Under the pieces are notes generated by a model. The model had not been told where the DNA came from, did no database searches, and saw only the letters and a list, made by a program, of their open reading frames with translations. 64,000 nt of DNA from positions 2,046,001-2,110,000 of the forward strand of contig NZ_JAUFPR010000002.1 in assembly GCF_030409325.1 (NCBI RefSeq). The letters run 5' to 3'. Below are positions 1-8,145 of this stretch, in pieces. The first letter of the stretch is position 1; the number at the start of each line of letters is the position of its first letter. Origin of the DNA: Mucilaginibacter aquaedulcis. Lineage in GTDB: Bacteria; Bacteroidota; Bacteroidia; Sphingobacteriales; Sphingobacteriaceae. A program made the position numbers and the translations under genes.

Positions 1-1
1 C

Positions 2-208
2 GAAGGAGAAGGCATATCAGCCGAAAAAATGGGATCGATATTCAATTTCAAATCCGAAATGCGTTATAGCAATGAAAAGGAAAAAGGCGCGGGTGTGGCA
101 CTTATGATATGTAAAGATTTTATTGAGAAGATGAGCGGCCGTATCTGGGCGGAAAATGGCGGTAAAAAAGGAGCTGCTTTTTGTTATGCCCTGCCGCATT
201 TGAAATAA
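2..208 (+). CDS. Sensor histidine kinase, C-terminal end only (truncated by the window edge)
   Basis: The open frame runs in from the window edge and ends at a TAA. The roughly 68 visible residues are the end of a HATPase_c domain: GEGIS matches the G1 box (usual form DxGxGI), EKGAGVALMICKDFIEKMSG matches the G2 box and following helix, and IWAENGGKKGAAFCYALP matches the final strands. The usual GTGLGL of the G2 box is replaced by GAGVAL, a conservative change. Family knowledge says this domain binds ATP and phosphorylates the kinase histidine. The sensor part lies outside the window, so the input signal cannot be judged. No response regulator follows, so the protein is either an orphan kinase or its partner lies upstream. 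Confidence 0.8.
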   Translation, partial: EGEGISAEKMGSIFNFKSEMRYSNEKEKGAGVALMICKDFIEKMSGRIWAENGGKKGAAFCYALPHLK

Positions 209-258
209 TTAACCGTAAAAATTACATTACCTCCTGATAAGCAAACTTTTGCGTGAAA

Positions 259-266
259 TATTTTTG
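259..266 (+). promoter_or_regulatory. Candidate -7 box (TATTTTTG) for the creatininase-family gene
   Basis: TATTTTTG fits the Bacteroidota -7 consensus TAnnTTTG and lies 50 bases upstream of the start codon at 316. No convincing -33 TTTG is seen at the usual spacing, so the call rests on the -7 box and its position. Confidence 0.4.
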
Positions 267-315
267 TAAATTCCACATCAATAACATCCATCTGTTTTAA
301 ACCAATATTATTAAA

Positions 316-1185
316 ATGAAACCTTATTTGCTTTTATTAATGGCATTGCTCCTTTCAGGCTTTGCTAATGCCCAACAATTACTTGCCCGCTGGGATGAGC
401 TTGTTGCCTCTGATTTTCCTCAAGCGCTTGAAAAATCATCAAAAACCTGCATACTGCCATTCGGTATATTAGAAAAACACGGCCCCCACTCACCCTTAGG
501 TACCGATCTTATACATGTTAGGGAATGGGCCGCCCATGCTGTAAAATCAGAATACGCAGTTATATTTCCTGACTACTTTTACGGGCAGATCAATGAGGCC
601 CGTCATCAACCCGGAACGTTTGCGCTGCCGAGCAAATTGATATTGGACATGTTAGAGGCTACTTGCGACGAGATTGCACGGAACGGTTTTGATAAGATAG
701 TGATATTGAACGGGCATGGTGGCAATCCGGAGTTCATCCGCTTTTTCATGCAATCGTTACTCAACAAAAGGCATAATTACGCGGTATACTTCTACGCCCC
801 TCAAAACGATAAGGAATTTACCGCTCAGTATTTGAAAATGCATAAATCAGACCCGCAAGATGATCAGCATGCTGGCGAAGGTGAAACATCAACCCTGCTT
901 TATTACCGGCCCGATCTGATGAAGATGGACAGGGCAGCGTCACAATCCGGCGCCAATCAACACCGGTCAAATATACCTAACGTTTATACCCCTATCTGGT
1001 GGTATGCCGCCTACCCTAACCATTACGCAGGCGAGGGGGCAAAAGCCACAACTGAATTAGGCAAGTTCACCGCCGAACATGAAATTGACAGTTTTGTTAA
1101 AGCCCTAAAAGCCATCAAGGCCGATACAGAAACCCTGAAACTGCAAAAAGAATTTTATGACCGGGTTGATAACCTGAATAAATAA
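316..1185 (+). CDS. Creatininase-family amidohydrolase with signal peptide
   Basis: This 289-residue protein starts with a clear signal peptide (hydrophobic residues about 4-17, then NAQ), so it probably acts in the periplasm. It carries the creatininase-family metal-site motifs: EKHGPHSPLGTD (residues 53-64), NGHGGN (about 132-137) and HAGEGETS (about 190). The family comprises metal-dependent amidases such as creatinine amidohydrolase and the mycofactocin and FAPy-type deformylases. Substrate cannot be read from the motifs, and an exported member is unusual for creatine degradation, so creatinine should not be assumed. No creatinase or other pathway gene lies nearby. It is a single-gene unit ended by a shared bidirectional terminator. 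Confidence 0.8.
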   Translation: MKPYLLLLMALLLSGFANAQQLLARWDELVASDFPQALEKSSKTCILPFGILEKHGPHSPLGTDLIHVREWAAHAVKSEYAVIFPDYFYGQINEARHQPGTFALPSKLILDMLEATCDEIARNGFDKIVILNGHGGNPEFIRFFMQSLLNKRHNYAVYFYAPQNDKEFTAQYLKMHKSDPQDDQHAGEGETSTLLYYRPDLMKMDRAASQSGANQHRSNIPNVYTPIWWYAAYPNHYAGEGAKATTELGKFTAEHEIDSFVKALKAIKADTETLKLQKEFYDRVDNLNK

Positions 1186-1225
1186 AACAAGAAACCCGGC
1201 TTTTGCGAGCCGGGTTTCTTGTTTT
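1184..1225. terminator. Bidirectional terminator shared by two convergent genes
   Basis: A perfect 18-bp inverted repeat (1184-1201 with 1208-1225, 6-base loop) has an A-tract on one side and a T-tract on the other, so it can work in both directions. It overlaps the stop codon of the creatininase-family gene (1183-1185) and that of the Smr gene (1224-1226). Confidence 0.9.
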
Positions 1226-2168
1226 ATTTGAATATTACTTTGGTAGCGCCGTAACCAAATTTCTCTTTACGGGCATCCATAAAGGTTTGTACTTTGGGGT
1301 GCTTGCCTAAAAGCTTATGCAACTCGTTTCTTAAAGTTCCGTTACCGGCACCGTGAATAAACACCATATCAGGAAGTTGATGCACAATGGCGGCATCAAG
1401 CGCTTTATGAAAATGAGCAAGCTGGATATTCAAGATCTCGCTGCTTTGTAAAAACTGGTAGTCGTCGCGCAGTTTTTCAATATGGAGGTCAACCTCACTA
1501 ACAGGTTTATCCAACACCACCTTTTCCTCTGCCGATTTAAAGAAACTTTCCTTTAGTTTCTGCGCATCAATCACCATTTCAGGTTCATCAAGGCGTATCA
1601 ACCAGCCGGGTTCAGTTAATAATGGAATACTTTTTTTAGAAGTTGAAAAATCCTTTGCCTTAAACTTTTCCTGAACTACCAATGGAGCCGGCGGTTCAAC
1701 ATTTTGTTTAGTGCTATAAATAATATTAAAAATAAATTTTGGCCATAATTGCAAGTCGGCCAACTGAGCCGAATATATCTTCACAGCCGATTTTGGGCCT
1801 ATCGCATCGGCAAACTCACCTTTAAATACCTGTTGTTTTTCGGTACTCAGCACCGCAAGTAAATGGAAAGAGGTGTTATTAACCAAATAAAAATGCACTA
1901 CCGAATTTGCTTTAGCATCGGCAACTACACCTATATAGATACCTTTCTTTTCAAACTCGCCTGTAATTACAGGCACTTCATTGGCAATTTTGGGTTTTGA
2001 GCCCGCCGGTTCGTAACCATGCACGGTAGTAACCTTACTGGCCAGTACGGGTATTTCAAATTCGTCCTCGCCGGTAACACCTATCATCTGATCATCAATG
2101 ATACGGGTTACAAAACCCTCCATTTTTTCGTCAACAAAGCGCACAAAGTCGCCTAATTTATATTTCAT
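1224..2168 (-). CDS. DUF2027 and Smr domain protein
   Basis: A 314-residue cytoplasmic protein. Residues about 1-215 match the Bacteroidota DUF2027 region (start MKYKLGDFVRFVDEKMEGFV, then a beta-rich section). Residues about 225-314 form a Smr domain: VDLHIEKL, FIHGAGNGTLRNEL and the C-terminal YGATKVIF. Smr domains act as nucleases or nucleic-acid binding modules in MutS2 and in ribosome rescue factors. This architecture is specific to Bacteroidota and its role is not established. The usual HGxGxG signature is kept as HGAGNG. No MutS part is present. The gene is monocistronic, with its stop inside the convergent terminator. Confidence 0.85.
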   Translation of the reverse strand: MKYKLGDFVRFVDEKMEGFVTRIIDDQMIGVTGEDEFEIPVLASKVTTVHGYEPAGSKPKIANEVPVITGEFEKKGIYIGVVADAKANSVVHFYLVNNTSFHLLAVLSTEKQQVFKGEFADAIGPKSAVKIYSAQLADLQLWPKFIFNIIYSTKQNVEPPAPLVVQEKFKAKDFSTSKKSIPLLTEPGWLIRLDEPEMVIDAQKLKESFFKSAEEKVVLDKPVSEVDLHIEKLRDDYQFLQSSEILNIQLAHFHKALDAAIVHQLPDMVFIHGAGNGTLRNELHKLLGKHPKVQTFMDARKEKFGYGATKVIFK

Positions 2169-2323
2169 AGTTGTTTGTATGAGTGTACAAAGTTAGCGTA
2201 TATCCGCATATAGGCTTATAAATAAAATGAATGCTTTTAAATTACATTTAGTGAAACATTCCCTGTGGTTTTAAGTTGATGATAAGTCCTTATCTTAAAG
2301 CTAACTATTTATCATACACGATC

Positions 2324-2830
2324 ATGAGTAATACAAATCCCCATTTATTAGATGACAGCTTATTAAAACAAGTGTTTATACATAATTTAAACCGTATATA
2401 TTTTGGCAAATGCTATCTGAACAACCATCTGGATCATTTGCTTCATTTAGCCTCATTTACCGCATTACAACAAGCCATTCAGGAATTTTGGGATGATGTA
2501 AAGAAACAGATAAACCGAATGGAAGAAATTTATTTGCTTATAAACGAAACGCCATCCGACAAAAACTGCAACCCTATTAAGTCGATTATTAAGGATGGAT
2601 TTTGCCTTGACGATAAACAGGACATGCCTATATTAAGCGATATGGACCTGATCATGTACCTTCAATTATTGGAACACCTGAGCATCACATCATGTCGGAT
2701 GTTAATTATGGTTGCCAAAATGTTAAAATATGATGATATCAGGCAACTCCTTACCGAGTGTTTTGATGAATCAATTGATAACGACCAGTTATTTTTATTA
2801 ATATCAAAAGAGTATCTTTCTGAAAATTAA
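2324..2830 (+). CDS. Ferritin-like DUF892 family protein (YciE/YciF type)
   Basis: A 168-residue, mostly helical protein. Its opening LKQVFIHNLNRIYFGKCYL followed by a paired helix matches the DUF892 pattern of ferritin-like four-helix proteins, including the QEFWDDVKKQINRMEEIY stretch and a final helical pair. Family members are stress-induced in enterobacteria; their biochemical role is uncertain. An upstream in-frame ATG at 2276 exists, but MSNTNPHLLDDSLLKQ at 2324 fits the family start better. Metal-ligand glutamates and histidines are sparser than in true ferritins, so iron storage should not be assumed. It stands alone between terminators. Confidence 0.6.
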   Translation: MSNTNPHLLDDSLLKQVFIHNLNRIYFGKCYLNNHLDHLLHLASFTALQQAIQEFWDDVKKQINRMEEIYLLINETPSDKNCNPIKSIIKDGFCLDDKQDMPILSDMDLIMYLQLLEHLSITSCRMLIMVAKMLKYDDIRQLLTECFDESIDNDQLFLLISKEYLSEN

Positions 2831-2859
2831 TAACTTATAAAAATACGCGTATAAAAAGA

Positions 2860-2886
2860 AAGCCATCCGCATTATGCGAATGGCTT
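2860..2886 (+). terminator. Hairpin downstream of the DUF892 gene
   Basis: An 11-base inverted repeat with one mismatch (2860-2870 with 2876-2886) lies 30 bases after the stop codon. The T-tract after it is weak (TTAAAT), so termination is plausible rather than certain. Confidence 0.55.
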
Positions 2887-3120
2887 AAATATTAGTTATT
2901 TAATACCCCTATTAAAATAACTTAAACAAAGTAAAAAAATATATCCCACAGAAGCAACAATTTATTCCCAAATAATTTATTGTTACAAATTTGTTACGAA
3001 ATCATAATACTTTACTCAAAGGATAAATTATTTCTACAGCTAAATAGCGCCACATTCGTGATTATCGCTTATTATTTTCCAATTCATTTACATTAATTTG
3101 CAGTTGTATTAACTAAAAAC

Positions 3121-4995
3121 ATGATCAGATCTATTTTTCTCACTGCACTTACCTGTTTTATACTGGTACAGGCACAAGCCCAGGATTTGTATATGCCCCG
3201 CGATATACAAGCTGCCTACAAAAAAGGCACCCGTTCTGCCGATGGTAACCCCGGTAAAAAATATTGGCAAAACCATGGCCGCTACAACATTACTATAAGT
3301 GCCCTTCCGCCCGACCGCAACATTAAAGGCACCGAACAGATCATCTACATTAATAATAGTCCCGATACCTTAAAGGGGCTTAACATGAAGATGATATTGA
3401 ATATTCATAAACCAGGTGCAGCACGTGCCGGCACCGCCCAGCCAAACTATTTAACACCAGGTATACAAATTGATACGTTTTTAGTTAACGGCCAGCCTAA
3501 GAAATTCAATAGCGCCATGGCCTCAACTAATTACATTGTTAGCTTGCCTAAGGCCCTTATGCCCCATGATTCTGTGAAGCTTAACATTGCCTGGCATTTC
3601 CAGATCTCGCTTGAAAGCGGCCGGGAAGGAATGATTGATTCAACCACCTATTACCTGGCTTATTTTTATCCGCGAGTATCTGTATATGATGATTATAACG
3701 GCTGGGACAGGCTGCCTTTTGTGGATGCACAAGAGTTTTATAACGATTTTAACGATTACACCCTACAGGTAAAAGCTCCAAAAAATTATATAGTTTGGGC
3801 CACCGGTACCCTGCAAAATACCAACCAGGTTTTGCAACCTGAATATGCTAAACGTTTACAGGCATCAATGACCAGCGACTCAACCATTCATGTTGCCACC
3901 ACAACTGACCTGGCTGCTAAAAATGTAACCGCTCAAAACGATATTAATACCTGGATCTGGAAAGCCAATGACATCAGTGATATGGCTGTAGGTATAAGCG
4001 ATCATTATGTGTGGGACGCAGCCAGTACCATTGTTGATGATGCAACCCAACGCAGAGCCAGTATGCAGGCCGCGTTTTTAGATAATGCAGCAGATTTTCA
4101 TCATGCCGTACAAAACGGGCGCAACTCGTTAAGCTGGCTTTCACATAACTGGCCGGGTGTACCTTATCCGTTCCCTAAAATGACCGCTTTTCAGGGTTTT
4201 GCAGACATGGAATACCCGATGATGGTGAACGACAGCCACACAGAGGATATCCGCTTTTCGCAATTTGTACAGGATCATGAAATTGCCCATACTTATTTCC
4301 CTTTTTACATGGGTATTAACGAAAGCCGTTACGCCTATATGGACGAGGGTTGGGCCACTACCTTTGAACGCCTGATCGGCGCTTCAGAAGTAGGCCAGGA
4401 AAAAGCAGACGAGCTTTATAAAAGCTTTAGGGTTGAGGGCTGGATAAATAACGCTTCAACCTCTGAAGACTTGCCTGTTATAACCCCATCAAGCGAGTTA
4501 AAGGCCGGTTACGGTAATAATGCCTATGGCAAGCCATCACTAAGCTACTTTGCCCTGAAGGATATGCTGGGTGATGCCCTGTTTAAGAAAGCCCTGCATG
4601 GCTATATGGATCGCTGGCACGGCAAACACCCTATCCCGTGGGATTATTTTAACTCCATGAACAGCGTATCAGGACGTAACCTTAACTGGTTCTTTAATAA
4701 CTGGTTCTTCACTAATTATTACATTGACCTTTCATTGCAAGGCATAACCAAAGTTAAAGGTGGCTATACTGCTGCTATCAAAAACATTGGCGGCTTTGCC
4801 GTACCCTTTGATGTTAAAATAACATACGCAGATGGCACCACCGAAACCATACACCAAACGCCTGGTGTTTGGGAGAAAAACCAAAGGCAAACAACTGTAA
4901 ATCTTAAAACAGTTAAAGCAATCAAATCTGCAGTGTTAGATGGCGGTATATTTATGGATGCAGACGTAAGCAATAATAAGTTTACTACTAAATAA
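3121..4995 (+). CDS. M1-family metallopeptidase, secreted
   Basis: A 624-residue protein with an N-terminal signal peptide (about residues 1-20, ending QAQAQ). The zinc site is HEIAH at residues 386-390, with the third ligand glutamate in YMDEGWATTFE about 20 residues later, as in gluzincins. GFADMEYPMM just upstream corresponds to the GAMEN exopeptidase loop, here GxxDMEY. The order is an N-terminal beta-sandwich domain, the catalytic domain, then an all-beta C-terminal segment. Family members are aminopeptidases. Export suggests a role in peptide scavenging in the periplasm or at the cell surface. It is monocistronic, preceded by about 290 bases of AT-rich spacer and followed by a strong terminator. 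Confidence 0.9.
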   Translation: MIRSIFLTALTCFILVQAQAQDLYMPRDIQAAYKKGTRSADGNPGKKYWQNHGRYNITISALPPDRNIKGTEQIIYINNSPDTLKGLNMKMILNIHKPGAARAGTAQPNYLTPGIQIDTFLVNGQPKKFNSAMASTNYIVSLPKALMPHDSVKLNIAWHFQISLESGREGMIDSTTYYLAYFYPRVSVYDDYNGWDRLPFVDAQEFYNDFNDYTLQVKAPKNYIVWATGTLQNTNQVLQPEYAKRLQASMTSDSTIHVATTTDLAAKNVTAQNDINTWIWKANDISDMAVGISDHYVWDAASTIVDDATQRRASMQAAFLDNAADFHHAVQNGRNSLSWLSHNWPGVPYPFPKMTAFQGFADMEYPMMVNDSHTEDIRFSQFVQDHEIAHTYFPFYMGINESRYAYMDEGWATTFERLIGASEVGQEKADELYKSFRVEGWINNASTSEDLPVITPSSELKAGYGNNAYGKPSLSYFALKDMLGDALFKKALHGYMDRWHGKHPIPWDYFNSMNSVSGRNLNWFFNNWFFTNYYIDLSLQGITKVKGGYTAAIKNIGGFAVPFDVKITYADGTTETIHQTPGVWEKNQRQTTVNLKTVKAIKSAVLDGGIFMDADVSNNKFTTK

Positions 4996-5007
4996 TAAAA
5001 TCTTTAT

Positions 5008-5048
5008 AAAACAACAAAGCCCCTGATAACCGGGGGCTTTGTTGTTTT
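5008..5048. terminator. Strong hairpin between convergent M1 peptidase and YtxH genes
   Basis: A 16-bp perfect stem (5008-5023 with 5033-5048) has A-rich and T-rich flanks, so it can serve both genes. The loop region contains CTGATAACC, which recurs in the terminator at 26657-26698. Confidence 0.9.
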
Positions 5049-5066
5049 ATAATATAGTCCTAAATA

Positions 5067-5465
5067 TTATGCGCTTTGTATAGAATTGTTCCAGTCGTTT
5101 GCGGTACCTTTTACTTTTGATTTTGCTTCGTGTACAGCATCCTCACCTAAATCTTTAGCCCTATCTGCAGCTTCCCGTGCTTTTGATTTTGCAGAATCAA
5201 CTGCATCTTCACCACGATCATACAAATCATTAACAGTACCGCTAAACCTGGCTTTTGCCTTATCAATTGCGCTGCTGCTGTAATCTTTTATATCACTGGC
5301 TGTTGATTGCGCCTTGTTTTTAGCGGTATCAACCAGGTCATTAATATAGTCGGCAATGTCTTCTCTAAGGTCACCACCCTTTTCCGGAGCCAGTAATAAA
5401 CCTAATGCTGCACCAGCTGCTGCGCCTACTAATAGTGCTGCTATAATTTTCGCTTGATCTTTCAT
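5067..5465 (-). CDS. YtxH domain protein
   Basis: A 132-residue protein. The N-terminal glycine/alanine-rich hydrophobic segment (residues about 8-26) followed by APEKGGDLRED is the YtxH signature. The rest is a long amphipathic, lysine/alanine/aspartate-rich helix with an internal repeat of GEDAV followed by AKSK, spaced about 22 residues. YtxH proteins are general-stress membrane-anchored proteins of unknown biochemical function. The helical tail resembles apolipophorin or LEA-like stress proteins. The cold shock protein gene lies just upstream on the same strand, but a terminator separates them. Confidence 0.85.
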   Translation of the reverse strand: MKDQAKIIAALLVGAAAGAALGLLLAPEKGGDLREDIADYINDLVDTAKNKAQSTASDIKDYSSSAIDKAKARFSGTVNDLYDRGEDAVDSAKSKAREAADRAKDLGEDAVHEAKSKVKGTANDWNNSIQSA

Positions 5466-5557
5466 TTTGAGTTTTTTATGTAGATGATTTAACCTGCACT
5501 AACATAAACAACAACAATGCCAGTTTTAAAGCCGTGCATATTATAAAGCACAAAAAA

Positions 5558-5581
5558 AGGCATCCACTAAAGTGAATGCCT
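5558..5581 (-). terminator. Terminator of the cold shock gene
   Basis: An 11-base inverted repeat (5558-5568 with 5571-5581, one mismatch position) is followed on the minus strand by a run of T residues (a seven-base A-run on the plus strand). Confidence 0.75.
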
Positions 5582-5606
5582 GGTAGGTTTAATGATTATA
5601 TTATAA

Positions 5607-5801
5607 TTAAATAACTTTTACATTTACCGCGTTTAAACCTTTTCTTCCGTTTTCTACTTCAAACTCCACTTTATCATTTTCACGGATTTCATCGATCAGG
5701 CCTGTTGAATGAACAAAAATGTCTTGACCACCACCTGTTGGTGTAATAAATCCAAAACCTTTTGTTTCATTGAAAAATTTTACTGTTCCTTCTTTTTGCA
5801 T
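5607..5801 (-). CDS. Cold shock protein (CspA family)
   Basis: A 64-residue single cold-shock domain protein starting MQKEGTVKFFNETKGFGFIT. It shows the RNP1 motif (KGFGFI) and RNP2 (DIFVH), which bind single-stranded RNA or DNA. It is probably an RNA chaperone. An in-frame start eight codons upstream gives an N-terminal extension not found in the family, so the start at 5801 is preferred. It is a single-gene unit with its own terminator. Confidence 0.93.
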   Translation of the reverse strand: MQKEGTVKFFNETKGFGFITPTGGGQDIFVHSTGLIDEIRENDKVEFEVENGRKGLNAVNVKVI

Positions 5802-5976
5802 TATTTTATTTATTAAAGCGCGCAAGGTACGTATTATTTTGTAATCACAAACCCGCGGTACTAATTAACAGTTGCCAAGTTTTACAAACAACTGAACTAC
5901 AGCGCTTAAACAAAATTCCCAAATTCATTATTATCAAAAGAACATACTCCTGTGACAAATAGTTTTTATAAAAATG

Positions 5977-5984
5977 TATGTTTG
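5977..5984 (+). promoter_or_regulatory. Candidate -7 box (TATGTTTG) for the HAD phosphatase gene
   Basis: TATGTTTG matches TAnnTTTG and lies 20 bases upstream of the start codon at 6004, giving a short leader. A weak TGTG lies about 22 bases before it; the -33 element is not clear. Confidence 0.45.
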
Positions 5985-6003
5985 CCCAAAACAACATATA
6001 TAG

Positions 6004-6657
6004 ATGAAGGCCTTTATTTTCGACCTTAACGGCACCATGATCAACGATATGACCTATCATACCAAAGCATGGCAATCTCTTTTAAATGATCAGTTAGGCG
6101 GCAATTTCACCTGGGACGAAGTAAAACAACAGATGTACGGCAAAAACCCTGAAGTGCTGGTACGCATGTTTGGCCCCAACCGCTTCACCTTGGAAGAGAT
6201 GAACGATCTGTCATACAAAAAGGAGCAAAAATACCAGCAGGAGTTTTTACCTTACCTGGCTCTTTTACCTGGATTAAAGGAGTTTTTAGAAACAGCCTAT
6301 CAACAGGGTATCCCAATGGCCATTGGTTCGGCGGCCATACCTTTTAATATTGATTTTGTGCTGGATAACCTGAACATCAGGCATTATTTTAAGGCCATTG
6401 TAAGCGCCGACGATGTAGTGCTAAGCAAACCCCATCCCGAAACCTTTTTAAAGGCCGCGGCATTGCTAAACACCTCTCCTACTGATTGCCTGGTATTTGA
6501 AGATGTACCCAAAGGTGCCGAAGCCGCTGCTAACGCAGGCATGAACACTGTAGTGATCACCACCACGCATGAACCTCATGAGTTTGAAAAGCTATCCAAC
6601 GTGATCCATTTTGCGGCAGATTTTACGGATGGATATTTTAAGGAGCTGTTAAGATAG
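6004..6657 (+). CDS. HAD-superfamily hydrolase, beta-phosphoglucomutase-like
   Basis: A 217-residue cytoplasmic protein of HAD subfamily IA. Motif I reads FDLNGTMIND with the nucleophile Asp7. Motif II is in AIGSAA (about residue 108), motif III is the lysine in SKPHPETF, and motif IV is FEDVPKGAEAA. A helical cap follows motif I. It probably removes or moves phosphate on a small sugar phosphate. The odd feature is Asn9 in place of the usual second aspartate (DxDGT), the general acid/base of HAD phosphatases. The gene is monocistronic and is followed by a palindromic repeat block. Confidence 0.85.
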   Translation: MKAFIFDLNGTMINDMTYHTKAWQSLLNDQLGGNFTWDEVKQQMYGKNPEVLVRMFGPNRFTLEEMNDLSYKKEQKYQQEFLPYLALLPGLKEFLETAYQQGIPMAIGSAAIPFNIDFVLDNLNIRHYFKAIVSADDVVLSKPHPETFLKAAALLNTSPTDCLVFEDVPKGAEAAANAGMNTVVITTTHEPHEFEKLSNVIHFAADFTDGYFKELLR

Positions 6658-6670
6658 TTTTTTAAAATTG

Positions 6671-6690
6671 TCATCCTGAGGAACGAAGGA
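6671..6690. repeat. REP-like half element
   Basis: The sequence tcatcctgaggaacgaagga resembles a short intergenic element that I recall as common in Sphingobacteriaceae and related genomes. It sits 15 bases before the larger palindrome. No second arm is seen, so it may be a decayed copy. Confidence 0.5.
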
Positions 6691-6704
6691 TAACTGCATA
6701 AATA

Positions 6705-6787
6705 TGTCATTGCGAGCGTAACGTGGCAATCGCGAACTTTACAGAGCAAATTTTGCATAGTTCGCGATTGCTACGCTCGCGATGACA
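6705..6787. repeat. REP-like palindromic element
   Basis: The left arm (starting tgtcattgcgagcgta, 6705-6720) and right arm (tacgctcgcgatgaca, 6772-6787) are near-perfect reverse complements. An inner pair also matches: caatcgcgaact with agttcgcgattg. The element fills the space between the convergent HAD and lysA genes and could form a long hairpin, perhaps also terminating both transcripts. No transposase is nearby. Confidence 0.8.
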
Positions 6788-6800
6788 CCCATATTTTTAC

Positions 6801-7958
6801 TTATTCTGAATATACGCTTCCTACAATATCACGCAGGTTATAGCCTGAGGCCATCACTTCGCCGTAAGCTCCTGCCGTACGCACCGCAATTATATCGCCG
6901 CGGAATGACTCGGGCAGATCAACATCTTTTTGGAAACAGTCGGTACTTTCACATATCGGCCCTACAACATCATATTTCAGATTAGTAGTTGATGACTTTG
7001 CATTTTGGCTTACGTTCTCAATTTGATGATAAGCCTGGTAAAGCATCGGGCGTATTAGTTCGGTCATGCCGGCATCAAGTATCAGGAAATTCTTTTTAAG
7101 TCCGTTTTTTACATAAAGCACCCTTGATATCAGCGCAGCACTTTGAGCCACCAGTGCACGCCCAAGCTCAAAATGCACCTCCTGCCCCGGTTTCACATTC
7201 AGGAAGTTTTTAAACACCTGGAAATAGTTTTCAAAATCGGCAATGTCATTATCAGGGTGATGATAATCAACACCAAGGCCGCCGCCTGCATTTAATACCT
7301 TCACTTCAAAGCCATGATCGGTAAACCAATCCTGCATTTCGTTAATACGGGTACAAAGGCTTTTGTACACCTCCAGATCAGTAATTTGCGAACCAATATG
7401 AAAATGGATACCTAAAAACTGCAGGTTACTGCACTGGCGCAAAGCAGCAGCCACATCGGGCAGTTGCCATATATTTATTCCAAACTTATTTTCATCAAGC
7501 CCGGTAGTGATAAAATGGTGTGTATGGGCGTCAACATTAGGGTTTATGCGGATAGCCACATTTGCCTTTTTGTTTTTAGCAGCAGCAAGCTCATTAATAA
7601 TGTGAAGTTCCTGCACCGATTCTACATTGAAGCAGAAGATATCGGCATCAAGCGCCAGGTTTATTTCCCTGTCTGATTTACCTACACCTGCAAATACTAC
7701 TTTACCCTTATCAAAACCGTGCGCAATAGCAGCCTTCACCTCGTTGCCGCTTACACAATCGGCACCAAAACCATATGATTGTATAATATCAAGCACACGC
7801 GGGTTAAAGTTGGCTTTCAGGGCATAATGCACATGAAAGCCATGTTTTACCGAAGCATCACGACAAGCGTTAAGCGTTTGACGCAAAACATCAAGGTCGT
7901 AATAGTAAAACGGGGTTTCTAAATCTTTAAATTTATCTATATTGGCTGTACTAATCAT
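6801..7958 (-). CDS. lysA: Diaminopimelate decarboxylase
   Basis: A 385-residue PLP enzyme of the alanine racemase-like fold III family. HYALKAN holds the PLP lysine (about residue 48). GGGLGVDYHH is the phosphate-binding glycine-rich loop. GPICESTDCF holds the catalytic cysteine region contributed across the dimer, and AGAYGEVMASGYN is the conserved C-terminal motif. It makes L-lysine from meso-diaminopimelate, the last step of lysine synthesis. The aspartate kinase gene lies upstream on the same strand, 187 bases away, so the pair may be co-transcribed. The intervening space is almost filled by a small opposite-strand gene. Confidence 0.95.
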   Translation of the reverse strand: MISTANIDKFKDLETPFYYYDLDVLRQTLNACRDASVKHGFHVHYALKANFNPRVLDIIQSYGFGADCVSGNEVKAAIAHGFDKGKVVFAGVGKSDREINLALDADIFCFNVESVQELHIINELAAAKNKKANVAIRINPNVDAHTHHFITTGLDENKFGINIWQLPDVAAALRQCSNLQFLGIHFHIGSQITDLEVYKSLCTRINEMQDWFTDHGFEVKVLNAGGGLGVDYHHPDNDIADFENYFQVFKNFLNVKPGQEVHFELGRALVAQSAALISRVLYVKNGLKKNFLILDAGMTELIRPMLYQAYHQIENVSQNAKSSTTNLKYDVVGPICESTDCFQKDVDLPESFRGDIIAVRTAGAYGEVMASGYNLRDIVGSVYSE

Positions 7959-7964
7959 ATTAAT

Positions 7965-8138
7965 ATGAGTCCGGTTTTCTTTGTTTGTTTTGTTATTATG
8001 ATGGCCGTTGGGCTTTCTATCAGCTATAAAAATTATAAAGGGGGAAAGATCCCTAAAAAATCATTCGTTATGTTTGCCTGGCTCTCTGTTATATTTATTC
8101 TTGTGGGGGCCTGGTTACTCTGGCGCGCTAAGTTATAA
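7965..8138 (+). CDS. Small two-helix membrane protein, unknown
   Basis: A 57-residue reading frame starting MSPVFFVCFVIMMAVGLSIS and ending WLLWRAKL. Two hydrophobic segments (about 2-20 and 35-52) are joined by a basic loop (YKNYKGGKIPKKS), a normal topology for a small inner-membrane protein. It occupies nearly all of the gap between lysC and lysA on the other strand, starting only 6 bases from the lysA start codon, so its promoter would lie inside lysA. The coding look (basic loop, two clean helices, tryptophans at the interface) favours a real gene. The position leaves doubt. Confidence 0.5.
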   Translation: MSPVFFVCFVIMMAVGLSISYKNYKGGKIPKKSFVMFAWLSVIFILVGAWLLWRAKL

Positions 8139-8145
8139 GCCGAAA

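Noticed and set aside
6705..6787. An insertion sequence
   Set aside because: The element is only 83 bases, codes for nothing and lacks a target duplication that I can see.
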